In this document: one piece after another, positions 1-6,858 of the stretch
Position numbering within the stretch: the first letter of the stretch is position 1
How the letters are laid out: every line of letters starts with the position of its first letter
The notes under the pieces: generated by a model
What the model saw: only the letters and a program-made list of their open reading frames with translations
The model's database searches: none
What the model was told of the DNA's origin: nothing
Assembly: GCA_026417425.1 (NCBI GenBank)
Contig: JAOADF010000102.1
Coordinates: 1-11,797, forward strand
Origin: Dictyoglomaceae bacterium
Lineage (GTDB): Bacteria; Dictyoglomota; Dictyoglomia; Dictyoglomales; Dictyoglomaceae
Direction of reading: 5' to 3'
Length of the DNA: 11,797 nt
Made by a program: the position numbers and the translations under genes

Positions 1-107
1 ACAAAAGAAGAATATCCATAGTCTCTCAGGATTTTTCTTAAGTATTCCGCCTGAGTAGGAGAATCTTCAACTATTAATATATCTCTTTCTTCTTCTGAGG
101 GGAGCAT
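1..107 (-). CDS. Response regulator, receiver domain (N-terminal fragment)
   Basis: This is the first 35 codons of a gene that runs off the left edge. The peptide opens MLPSEEERDILIVEDSPTQA and continues as a helix ending near RDYGY. The hydrophobic strand followed by the acidic pair E14-D15 (ILIVEDS) and then a helix is the standard start of a CheY-like receiver domain, where these acidic residues bind Mg2+ beside the phosphorylated Asp. The phosphoacceptor Asp and any output domain lie outside the window, so the regulated process is unknown. The ATG at 107 is the only start before an in-frame stop just upstream, but no clear SD precedes it. It lies downstream of the ugp operon on the same strand, beyond the terminator-like hairpin at 154-189, and so is probably a separate transcription unit. 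Confidence 0.8.
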   Translation of the reverse strand, partial: MLPSEEERDILIVEDSPTQAEYLRKILRDYGYSSF

Positions 108-153
108 TTTTTGATTATATTATAAAAACTTTTTTAAGAGAGAGCAATATAAG

Positions 154-189
154 TTTAAGGGAGGAAAGAAATCTCTCTCCTCCCTTAAA
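154..189 (-). terminator. Terminator-like hairpin after the ugp operon
   Basis: The arms 154-165 and 178-189 are perfect 12-bp inverted repeats (TTTAAGGGAGGA and its complement) around a 12-base loop. The hairpin starts 10 bases after the stop codon of the phytase-like gene. The minus-strand 3' flank (CTTATATT) is only moderately U-rich, so termination may be incomplete. The position between the operon end and the response-regulator gene supports a terminator role. Confidence 0.65.
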
Positions 190-198
190 GTAATTTTA

Positions 199-1473
199 TT
201 AGTCAATAGAAAGAGGTAATTTCAAAATCCAAAGCTCAAGTATCTCTTCGTTTGAAACAATTTTAAAATTTTCGGTTATGTCTCTCAAAGTATCTTTTTC
301 CCATATTCTTCCATTAATAAGTTGAGGAGATTTTAAGGTTGATAAATTACTTTTTACTCCAAAATCATTATCATTTAAAATTGCGAGTGTATCCTTCTGA
401 ATCAAAGCAAGTCCTTCACTTTTTTCAAAATTATATCCTAAGTTTCTTAGATCAATTATTTTTGTTTTCTTAACATAGAATCTATTCTCTATTTTCTTAT
501 CTTTTGTCTGACTCTCATCAAGAGTTTCAGGTATTGGAACTGCAGAATTTAGATCTATTAAGTAGATTATATTTTTATAACCCGAAGAAAGTTTTCCCCT
601 CTCTAGGACTAAAAACTTTCCTTTTCCAAGGCTGGCCATATCTCCTATCATTCCATCACTGTATTTAGAATAGTCCTCATCTAAAGGATAGGCGTACATC
701 TTTACTTTCTTGTCATCAAGGTTGAATTCAACTATTCTTACAAAATTTGCATTATTTTTAGTTTTTCCCTCTATATCTAAAGTACTTTGCACAACAACAT
801 ATATCTTACCATCTTGAAAGGAAATAGCTTCAAATCCCCTATTTGGCTGTCTCCATTTCAAGATTTCAGGAAGTCCTTTTCCAGGATAAAATCTTTCTAA
901 AATTCTATAAGTTTTGGGGTCAATTTTAATAATACTTGGACCGTATTCTTCACATATCCAAATAAATCCTTTATCATCAATAGTTATTCCCTCAGGATCT
1001 AGCCCTAAATCATCAAAATTTATTATTTTTAATTTTTCATCCAAAGGAATCTCTCCCGTAGAACCTATCTTATTCAGTGGTAAAGGTTTTCCTGTTGATT
1101 TCTCCCCATTTTCATTGTAGATTTCATAAAATTTATCTACATAACATTTATTGTTTCTTATCCTTAAATAGCCTATCTGGGGTGAAAACTCAGGTACTAA
1201 AAAGATTTTACTTGGATATAATTTGTTATCTAGAAGTATATCAGGAGAATCCACATTAGGTCCTCTATCAGTTATAGACAAGAAGACTAAATCTTCTCCT
1301 TCTTTTCCAAGGAAATATATTCCAGAACCAAAACTTATATTGTATTTTTCCTTTAAAAAAGGTGTATCAATTTTATACCTATAGACTTCAGTTTTTTCTC
1401 CAAAGTTTTGTCCTAAGATAAATATTATTAACAAAGATGCCAATAATATTAATCTTGATAAAACTCTATACAT
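199..1473 (-). CDS. Secreted esterase-like phytase-domain protein
   Basis: A 424-residue protein with an N-terminal hydrophobic segment (about residues 7-22), read as a signal peptide or anchor, followed by a domain that I recognise as the 'esterase-like activity of phytase' family (PF13449-type beta-propeller). Visible family motifs are TDRGPN (68-73), DPEGITID (159-166) followed by IWICEEYGP (171-179), NRGFEAIS (211-218), and a late SEGLAL plus ILNDNDFG near residues 353-376. Acidic residues in these motifs are plausible metal or phosphate-ester binding sites. Some family members release phosphate from phytate or other esters, but the true substrate here is not known. The gene is the last of the ugp operon, 25 bases after the ugpB stop, with an SD (AGGGGGAT) before the ATG. 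The context suggests action on phosphate esters outside the cytoplasm. Family call is fairly sure; enzymatic activity is inferred. Confidence 0.8.
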   Translation of the reverse strand: MYRVLSRLILLASLLIIFILGQNFGEKTEVYRYKIDTPFLKEKYNISFGSGIYFLGKEGEDLVFLSITDRGPNVDSPDILLDNKLYPSKIFLVPEFSPQIGYLRIRNNKCYVDKFYEIYNENGEKSTGKPLPLNKIGSTGEIPLDEKLKIINFDDLGLDPEGITIDDKGFIWICEEYGPSIIKIDPKTYRILERFYPGKGLPEILKWRQPNRGFEAISFQDGKIYVVVQSTLDIEGKTKNNANFVRIVEFNLDDKKVKMYAYPLDEDYSKYSDGMIGDMASLGKGKFLVLERGKLSSGYKNIIYLIDLNSAVPIPETLDESQTKDKKIENRFYVKKTKIIDLRNLGYNFEKSEGLALIQKDTLAILNDNDFGVKSNLSTLKSPQLINGRIWEKDTLRDITENFKIVSNEEILELWILKLPLSID

Positions 1474-1498
1474 AATAGTTTATCCCCCTATTTAGATA

Positions 1499-2824
1499 CT
1501 ATTGCTTATAAATTTCCTCAAATTCTCTTAAAATCTTATTGCCTCTTTCCATTATATTATTTATAGTGGATCTTACATCTTGCTTGTTTTGGAATAATTT
1601 CTCAACTTCCTCGTAAATCACAATTCTTATAGCTGGAAGATTTCCGAGTCTAAGCCCTCTTGTGTTAGGAGTTGGATTTGTCCTTGTTAATTGAACAATT
1701 GGAATCTTCCCTACAGGATTTTGTTTATAAAAATCCTGTTTATTAGCATATTCATATCCTCCATAGGTAACAGGAACATATCCAGTAACCATATGCCACC
1801 ATCCATCTATTTCAGGTCTTTTTAAGTAATTGAAGAAATCAATAACTCCTCGGTATTCTTCAGGATTCATATTAGGTCTTCTCATAACCCAAAGGGAGGC
1901 TCCACCAATTATTGAGTTGTATGGCTTACTTAAAAAATCATCATAATATGGTAAGAAACTTGCTCCCCATTTAAATTTAGCGTTAGCAGATATACTAGCA
2001 TATGCAGCGGAAGATTCAATTATCATAGCAACTTCCTCTGAGAGAAATAAACTCCCTGGAGCAGAGTCTCTTCCTCCGTATATGAATAAACCTTTATCAC
2101 TCATCTCCTTTAGATTTTCAAGATGTCTACGATATAAAGGATGGGAAAAGGCAAGTCTTGCGTCAAGTCCTAAAAATCCATTCTGTCTTGTTGCAAAGGG
2201 AACATTGTGTATAGCAGAAAATTGTTCAAATTGGGTCCAAGAAAACCATGTGCAAGTAAAACCATTTTTAGCAGCCTTTGCTTTTACAATTTTATCTGCG
2301 TATTCCATTAACTCTTTCCAGGTGGTTGGAGGATTATCTGGATTAAGACCTGCTTTTTGAAAAGCATCTTTGTTATACCATAAAATAGCAGTAGAACTAT
2401 TAAAGGGCATAGAAGCCATTTTCCCATCAGGATAGCTATAGTAGTATCTTATCGTAGGGATAAAATTATTTACGTCAAGCTTTTCTCCAAAATCTTTATA
2501 AAGTTGATATAATGGATATATAGCATCCTTAGCATACATCATAGTAGCAGTACCTACTTCAAAAATCTGAGCAATATGAGGTGCCTTACCAGCTCTAAAA
2601 GCAGCTATAGTCTGAGAAAGAACATCTTGATAGGATCCTTTATATACTAACTTAACGTAGTATTTATCTTGAGATTTATTATATCTTTCTACGTGCTGAG
2701 TAAGTAGATCTCCTAATCTACCTGAGAAGGCGTGCCAAAATTCTATTTCTATCTTTTTTGAAGACTGAGTGAAGGAAACATTTAAAATAAAAAGAGTTAA
2801 AATTAAAATCACAATCTTCTTCAT
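1499..2824 (-). CDS. ugpB: sn-Glycerol-3-phosphate ABC transporter, substrate-binding protein
   Basis: A 441-residue periplasmic binding protein very similar to E. coli UgpB along its whole length. It has a cleavable signal peptide (about residues 1-20) with no lipobox cysteine, so it is probably soluble in the periplasm. From memory, the E. coli ligand residues are Y65, E89, S144, S270, G307, Y346 and R397. Here their equivalents are Y65 (YKGSYQD), E89 (FEVGTATM), S144 (FNSST), S271/S272 (MIIESSA), G307/G308 (IIGGASLW), Y349 (TGYVPV) and R400 (PAIRIVI). The two tryptophans of the WxxW region (W193, W196) are also kept. This supports glycerol-3-phosphate, with glycerophosphodiesters as possible extra ligands. 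It follows ugpE after 82 bases and has a strong SD (AAGGAGGT) 8 bases before the ATG. A second promoter in that gap is possible but unproven. Confidence 0.93.
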   Translation of the reverse strand: MKKIVILILTLFILNVSFTQSSKKIEIEFWHAFSGRLGDLLTQHVERYNKSQDKYYVKLVYKGSYQDVLSQTIAAFRAGKAPHIAQIFEVGTATMMYAKDAIYPLYQLYKDFGEKLDVNNFIPTIRYYYSYPDGKMASMPFNSSTAILWYNKDAFQKAGLNPDNPPTTWKELMEYADKIVKAKAAKNGFTCTWFSWTQFEQFSAIHNVPFATRQNGFLGLDARLAFSHPLYRRHLENLKEMSDKGLFIYGGRDSAPGSLFLSEEVAMIIESSAAYASISANAKFKWGASFLPYYDDFLSKPYNSIIGGASLWVMRRPNMNPEEYRGVIDFFNYLKRPEIDGWWHMVTGYVPVTYGGYEYANKQDFYKQNPVGKIPIVQLTRTNPTPNTRGLRLGNLPAIRIVIYEEVEKLFQNKQDVRSTINNIMERGNKILREFEEIYKQ

Positions 2825-2893
2825 TATATTCTACCTCCTTAAATTTTATATAGTAATGGAATCTTAAAGTTTTTCTAAAAAATTTATCTAGAC

Positions 2894-2906
2894 TTTTTCA
2901 CCCCCT
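2894..2906 (-). promoter_or_regulatory. Orphan SD-like motif AGGGGGTGAAAAA after ugpE
   Basis: The minus strand reads AGGGGGTGAAAAA directly after the TGA stop of ugpE, about 70 bases before the ugpB start. It is nearly the full anti-SD complement (AAGGAGGTGA), yet no start codon follows at a usable distance. The same 13-mer sits directly after the lacI stop, ahead of the other binding-protein gene (9135-9147). Its function is unknown; ribosome standby, a processing site and a control element are all possible. Confidence 0.4.
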
Positions 2907-3776
2907 TCACTTTTCTATATCTACAAGTCCTTTTATCAGCCATTTTTGGGCAATTATAGTAATGAAAAGAGGAATAATTATGGCAATAATCGCGGAAGAC
3001 ATTATTAAATTCCAGTCAGTCATACTATCTGCTCCTCCAATCATCCTTGCTATACCTACAACAATGGGTTGTTTTTCTGGCTCTGTTAATACTAAAAGAG
3101 GCCATAAATATTGATTCCATCCGTAAATAAACATAATGACAAATAATGATGCAATATTAGGTCTAATGAAGGGAATAATAATACTGAATAATAAAGAAAA
3201 AGGACCTGTTCCATCTATAAGAGCAGCCTCTAAAACCTCTTTGGGTATACTCTTAAGAGATTGTCTAATAAGAAGTGTACCTGTAGCAGAAACCATTAGT
3301 GGTAAAACTAAACCTTGATAAGTATTGATAAGGTTAAAATCTGAAAGAACTTTATAGGTAGAGACAATTCTAACTTCTAAAGGCATCATTAGAGTAGAGA
3401 ATATTATCCAAAAGAAAAAATTCTTAAAGGGAAGACTAAAAAATTCAATAGCATATGCAGAGAGAATGGATAGAGTAATCTTTCCCACTGAAACTAAGAT
3501 GGCCAAGATAAAAGAATTTAATAATAAGATTTTTATAGGAACACCCTTAACTCGTTGTCCAGATCCTAAATCCCAAGCCTGTTTATAATTTTCTAAAAAT
3601 TTATTTCCAAAAGTTAAAGACATTTTTCCCCTACTAATTGTAGGTGTATCATAGGTTGATGCTACAAAAGCTACATATATGGGGAACATAATAAAAAGAA
3701 CACCTAATAATAGAACTAAATAAGCAAAGTAATTTTCTCTAATATTATTCTTGAATTTAAGAAGTTTAGATTCCAT
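2907..3776 (-). CDS. ugpE: sn-Glycerol-3-phosphate ABC transporter, permease UgpE
   Basis: A 289-residue inner-membrane permease of the MalG type with about six predicted membrane segments; E. coli UgpE has 281. The cytoplasmic EAA loop that contacts the ATPase is at 183-202 (EAALIDGTGPF...IIIP). The segment FIYGWNQYLWPLL (216-228) is close to the same region of E. coli UgpE. It forms the translocation pore with UgpA and receives glycerol-3-phosphate from UgpB. The reading frame is open to an ATG at 3797, but that codon has no SD. The ATG at 3776 is preceded by GAGGAG and gives the usual MESKLLKFK start, so I use it. It overlaps the 3' end of ugpA by 11 bases, implying translational coupling. 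Confidence 0.9.
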   Translation of the reverse strand: MESKLLKFKNNIRENYFAYLVLLLGVLFIMFPIYVAFVASTYDTPTISRGKMSLTFGNKFLENYKQAWDLGSGQRVKGVPIKILLLNSFILAILVSVGKITLSILSAYAIEFFSLPFKNFFFWIIFSTLMMPLEVRIVSTYKVLSDFNLINTYQGLVLPLMVSATGTLLIRQSLKSIPKEVLEAALIDGTGPFSLLFSIIIPFIRPNIASLFVIMFIYGWNQYLWPLLVLTEPEKQPIVVGIARMIGGADSMTDWNLIMSSAIIAIIIPLFITIIAQKWLIKGLVDIEK

Positions 3777-4656
3777 GATAATAAATTCTCCTCTCAAAAA
3801 ATCTAAGCTGTAAATAGGTAAGTAAAATACCTATAAAAAACAATATTACTGATTGAGTAGCTGAATTATTAAGATCAAACTTTGTTATCCCATCAACATA
3901 AGATTTATAAATGAGAGTCTCTGTGGCTTTTGCTGGACCACCCTTTGTGAGAGCATCAATTATACCAAAAGTTTCAAAAAGGGAAAAAATTAAATTCATT
4001 ATCAAAAGAAACAAAGTTGTAGGAGAAATAAAGGGAAAAATAATATGCCAGAAAATTCTTTTAGAATTTGCTCCATCAATTTTAGCAGATTCTATAAGAG
4101 ACTTAGGTATTGATGTAAGTGCAGCCAAATAAAATATAAAATTATACCCAATCTGAGCCCAAGAAGAAACGAATATAATTAAAAATAAGGCTTGTCCTCC
4201 ATTTAATATATAATTCCAGTCATATCCAATACTTTCCAATAATCTTGAAATGATTCCAATGGATGGTTGAAAAATAAAAACCCAAACTACCGATGCAACA
4301 GGAGGAGCAATAGAAAAGGGCCATATTAATAACGTCTTAAACAATTTACTGTTATAAATAGGCTTTTCAACCATAAGAGCTAAAAGAAGAGAAATTGGAA
4401 TTGTTATAAAAACTATAGAAATAGATATAACAGTGGTCACAAAAAGAGCATTCAAAAAATCTTTACTTGTAAATAAATCTATATAATTTTTAAACCAAAC
4501 AAACTTTTGATTTATACCAAAAGGATCTGTTTGCTGAAAGGATAATACAAAAGATTCCCATATTGGATACAAGAAAAATAATATTGCAAATATTACTTGA
4601 GGTAAGAGAAAAATTAATGGGACAAACTTATTTTTAAATAGAACTCTACTTTTCAT
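3766..4656 (-). CDS. ugpA: sn-Glycerol-3-phosphate ABC transporter, permease UgpA
   Basis: A 296-residue MalF-type permease without the large MalF periplasmic insert, as in E. coli UgpA (295 residues). It shows about six membrane segments and an EAA loop at 189-208 (ESAKIDGANSKRIFWHIIFP). The C-terminus (ATQSVILFF...QLRFFERRIYYHG) follows the UgpA pattern. It pairs with UgpE to form the channel. A TTG at 4662 is in frame, but only 4 bases follow the AGGAG before it; the ATG at 4656 has about 10 bases of spacing, like ugpE, and is preferred. This is the first gene of the operon. No ugpC ATPase gene is present in the window. Confidence 0.9.
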   Translation of the reverse strand: MKSRVLFKNKFVPLIFLLPQVIFAILFFLYPIWESFVLSFQQTDPFGINQKFVWFKNYIDLFTSKDFLNALFVTTVISISIVFITIPISLLLALMVEKPIYNSKLFKTLLIWPFSIAPPVASVVWVFIFQPSIGIISRLLESIGYDWNYILNGGQALFLIIFVSSWAQIGYNFIFYLAALTSIPKSLIESAKIDGANSKRIFWHIIFPFISPTTLFLLIMNLIFSLFETFGIIDALTKGGPAKATETLIYKSYVDGITKFDLNNSATQSVILFFIGILLTYLQLRFFERRIYYHGI

Positions 4657-4681
4657 ATTCAATAAGCTCCTTTCAAGCAGA

Positions 4682-4687
4682 AGTATA
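4682..4687 (-). promoter_or_regulatory. Possible -10 element of the ugp operon
   Basis: The minus strand reads TATACT (one mismatch to TATAAT) 25 bases before the ugpA ATG. No convincing -35 lies 16-18 bases upstream, which would fit an activator-dependent promoter. The resulting leader would be very short, with the SD almost at the 5' end. TAATAT at 4718-4723, 17 bases from the nearest heptamer pair, is a weaker alternative at a more usual distance. Confidence 0.3.
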
Positions 4688-4740
4688 GAGGGCTAATTTT
4701 AAATAAGCTTTAAGAAAATATTAAATTTTGACTTTAATAA

Positions 4741-4804
4741 GTTAAAGAAATTTTAAAGCTTTAATGTAAGGCAATACTTAAAAGGGTTTAAAGGTTTTGT
4801 AAAG
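4741..4804 (-). promoter_or_regulatory. Tandem heptamer direct repeats resembling Pho boxes
   Basis: On the minus strand, 4804-4787 reads CTTTACAAAACCTTTAAA and 4758-4741 reads CTTTAAAATTTCTTTAAC. Each is a pair of CTTTAxx heptamers with an exact 11-base period, the architecture of the PhoB/PhoP site (E. coli CTGTCAT-N4-CTGTCAT). The two 18-mers are 46 bases apart, and weaker CTTT/CTTA copies lie between them. The region is AT-rich, so chance similarity is possible, but placement upstream of ugpA (a Pho-regulon gene in E. coli) strengthens the case. The cognate regulator is not identified. Confidence 0.4.
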
Positions 4805-4840
4805 ATTTAAAAGTTATGAGGAAATATTTAAAAAAGAAAC

Positions 4841-5329
4841 CTAGTATATATTTTCTCCTCCATTCTCCATCAACTTTATCTTTCTATGTACATAATCGGA
4901 GTAATCTTGAACTAATCTTTCATACTCAGTATTCATTAAAGGGGAAGAGATAAGAAAATCTGCTGTTGCTCTATCACATGCTATGGGAATATTCCATACC
5001 ACTGCAATACGCAAAAGAGCTTTTACATCGGGATCATGGGGTAGAGGTTCTAAAGGATCCCAAAAAAATATGAGAAAATCTATTTCTCCCTCTGCTATTT
5101 TGGCTCCTATTTGTTGATCTCCTCCCAAGGGACCACTATATAGTTTATTAATCTTCAATCCCAATTCTTTTTCCAAAATATCCCCTGTGGTTCCTGTAGC
5201 ATAAAGTATGTGCTGGGCTAAAGTGCCCTTATTAAATTTAGCCCAGTCCAGTAATTCTTGCTTTTTATTATCATGAGCTACTAAGGCAATTCTCTTTTGT
5301 TTTCCCATTAAAATTTTTTTATATTCCAT
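4841..5329 (-). CDS. mgsA: Methylglyoxal synthase
   Basis: A 162-residue cytoplasmic enzyme converting dihydroxyacetone phosphate to methylglyoxal and free phosphate. It aligns with E. coli MgsA (152 residues) with almost the same numbering: IALVAHD with H19-D20, phosphate-binding GTTG (46-49), SGPLGGDQQ with D71 (catalytic base in E. coli), FFWDP with D91, [11 protein letters not shown] with H98 and D101, and the late [10 protein letters not shown]. All catalytic positions are intact. The frame is open to a TTG at 5344, but that codon overlaps the SD; GGAGGA ends 7 bases before the ATG at 5329, so I start there. The protein has a short charged C-terminal extension. No terminator is visible before ugpA, 184 bases downstream, so read-through into ugp is possible. 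In E. coli the enzyme is inhibited by phosphate, which fits a low-phosphate role. Confidence 0.95.
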   Translation of the reverse strand: MEYKKILMGKQKRIALVAHDNKKQELLDWAKFNKGTLAQHILYATGTTGDILEKELGLKINKLYSGPLGGDQQIGAKIAEGEIDFLIFFWDPLEPLPHDPDVKALLRIAVVWNIPIACDRATADFLISSPLMNTEYERLVQDYSDYVHRKIKLMENGGENIY

Positions 5330-5365
5330 TATTAAATCCTCCAAGAATATTAATATTTAATAATC

Positions 5366-5374
5366 ATTATATCA
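5366..5374 (-). promoter_or_regulatory. Extended -10 promoter of mgsA
   Basis: The minus strand reads TGATATAAT, a perfect TATAAT (5366-5371) with the TG dinucleotide of an extended -10 element. It lies 36 bases before the mgsA ATG, predicting a leader of about 30 bases that contains the GGAGGA SD. No good -35 is seen, which extended -10 promoters tolerate. Confidence 0.6.
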
Positions 5375-6042
5375 AAAAGAAAATAACATATTATAACTCC
5401 CTAAAGCTTGTTTTATACTTTCTTAACTAACTCTATCTCCTATAAAAACCTCTAAGCATCATATGAAATTTGTCAGGAATTTTATAGCAAGATTGTTTGA
5501 AGACTTACAAAGAAAGAATTTACAGCTAAAAAGATAAATAAAAAAGATAAAGTTCCACTCTTTGATAGAAGAGAGAGGACCACTAAAATAATGATTTTTT
5601 TGATTGTCTATTAAGATGAAAACCATATTTAAACTTAAATTTTGAATAATCAATATTATCAACTAATATTTTGAGTTTAGGAAAGAAAAGATTTGAACCT
5701 CTACTTCAGTTCTTTGAGAATTTCTTTTCCATATTCAATCATACTTTATTCAGCCATTTGGACTAATTCCTAAATCTTCTTTAAAGCCTCCTTAAGGGTA
5801 TAACTCCAGGTCCTTACTACCTTTAGAACTGGATAGTGAACAAACGAATTTTTTCTTATAGTTTCAAATTAGTTTATTTAGCTAATATATGAAGATACAG
5901 GTTTTCATTTTTCTTCCTCTATATTTTTAAAACATTAGAATTTAACCTTTATTTTAGCTTAGTAGAAAAGGACTGTTTTTTAATATTCTAAGGTCCTTCA
6001 AACTTTTGCGTTGAGTCTTGGAAAAAAGGAAGAAAAATTTAA
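5375..6042. other. Non-coding stretch with possible decayed coding DNA
   Basis: I see no intact gene here. Short reading frames on both strands are AT-driven and lack an SD. On the minus strand, about 5838-5680, one frame gives a protein-like stretch (VVRTWSYTLKEALKKI, then ELVQMAE, then SMIEYGKEILKELK) broken by three stops, suggesting an old, decayed gene, possibly of mobile origin. I cannot assign its family. The right end (5968-5998) holds a weak hairpin after the second permease gene. Confidence 0.35.
5968..5998 (-). terminator. Weak terminator candidate after the LacI-linked sugar operon
   Basis: The arms 5968-5973 and 5993-5998 form a 6-bp stem (AAGGAC/GTCCTT) with a 19-base loop, followed on the minus strand by TTCT. 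It lies 44 bases after the stop of the last permease gene. The long loop and short stem make this uncertain. Confidence 0.25.
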
Positions 6043-6858
6043 TTATTGTTTCATAGAACCTAAAATTCCTTGTACAAAGTATCGTTGTAAAGTGAAAAAG
6101 ACGATAAGCATTGGAAGAGTAGCTATAACAACTGAAACCATTATAACACCAAAATCAGGGATATATCCTGATGCCAATGTAGAAATAAGAAGGGTCATTG
6201 TTTTGTTTTGTTCACTTTGTAAAATAACTAATGGCCATAAATAAGAATTCCAACTTGTCATAAAAGCATATATTGCTCCAGCTGCATAAGCTGATTTTAT
6301 AGAGGGAAATACTATTGATAGCAAAATTCTTAGTTCATTAGCCCCATCTACTCGTGCAGCCATCACTATTTCTTTAGGATACATTTTAAAATTCTGTCTA
6401 AAGAAGAAAATTAAGAATACAGACGAAAACATTGGTATAATTACTCCCCAATGGGAATCTATAAGATTAAAAGAGGTCATTAATCTAAAAAGAGGAACCA
6501 TCAATGCTGCAAAAGGAATCATCATTGTTCCTAATAAAATAGAATAAATCTTCTCTCTTATATTTGATGAATAAATTTCAAATCCATAAGCAGCTAAGGA
6601 TGATATAATTACAGATCCTATTGTTACAGTTATAGAAATTTTTAACGAGTTTAATAGAATTCTTTTCAGAGGATAATTAGTAGTTAAATTGCGAAAATTT
6701 TCTAATAAATTAGTTCCAAAAGTGAGTTTACCTTTTATTATATCTACAGATTGATTAGTAGAGCCAATGATCATCCATAAAAAAGGAAATATACAAACAA
6801 AAGATACTATTATTAGAAATAAGTATATAAAAATAAGATTAATTTTTATCTTTTTCAT
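6043..6858 (-). CDS. Sugar ABC transporter permease, MalG-like (CUT1)
   Basis: A 271-residue inner-membrane permease with about six hydrophobic segments. The EAA-type loop for ATPase contact is at 166-185 (MAARVDGANELRILLSIVFP), followed by the family's conserved SWNSYLWPL. It is the last gene of the second operon, and its ATG overlaps the upstream permease stop by four bases (ATGA), so the two are translationally coupled. An AGGTGA SD lies inside the upstream gene. It works with the MalF-like partner and the binding protein at 7820-9091; the imported sugar cannot be read from this sequence. Confidence 0.88.
   Translation of the reverse strand: MKKIKINLIFIYLFLIIVSFVCIFPFLWMIIGSTNQSVDIIKGKLTFGTNLLENFRNLTTNYPLKRILLNSLKISITVTIGSVIISSLAAYGFEIYSSNIREKIYSILLGTMMIPFAALMVPLFRLMTSFNLIDSHWGVIIPMFSSVFLIFFFRQNFKMYPKEIVMAARVDGANELRILLSIVFPSIKSAYAAGAIYAFMTSWNSYLWPLVILQSEQNKTMTLLISTLASGYIPDFGVIMVSVVIATLPMLIVFFTLQRYFVQGILGSMKQ

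Noticed and set aside
914..1259. Two short plus-strand reading frames (68 and 60 codons)
   Set aside because: They lie fully inside the phytase-like gene on the other strand, have no SD and no recognisable protein features.
2082..2360. Plus-strand reading frame of 92 codons
   Set aside because: It is antisense to ugpB, whose protein similarity is unmistakable.
3136..4132. Plus-strand reading frames opposite ugpE and ugpA
   Set aside because: They are reverse-strand shadows of well-supported permease genes.
5459..5662. Minus-strand reading frame of 67 codons rich in Ile, Phe, Leu and Asn
   Set aside because: It has no SD, and its composition is what AT-rich non-coding DNA gives by chance; the hydrophobic look is not evidence of a membrane protein.
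6011..6244. Plus-strand reading frame of 77 codons
   Set aside because: Most of it is antisense to the MalG-like permease and it has no protein family features.
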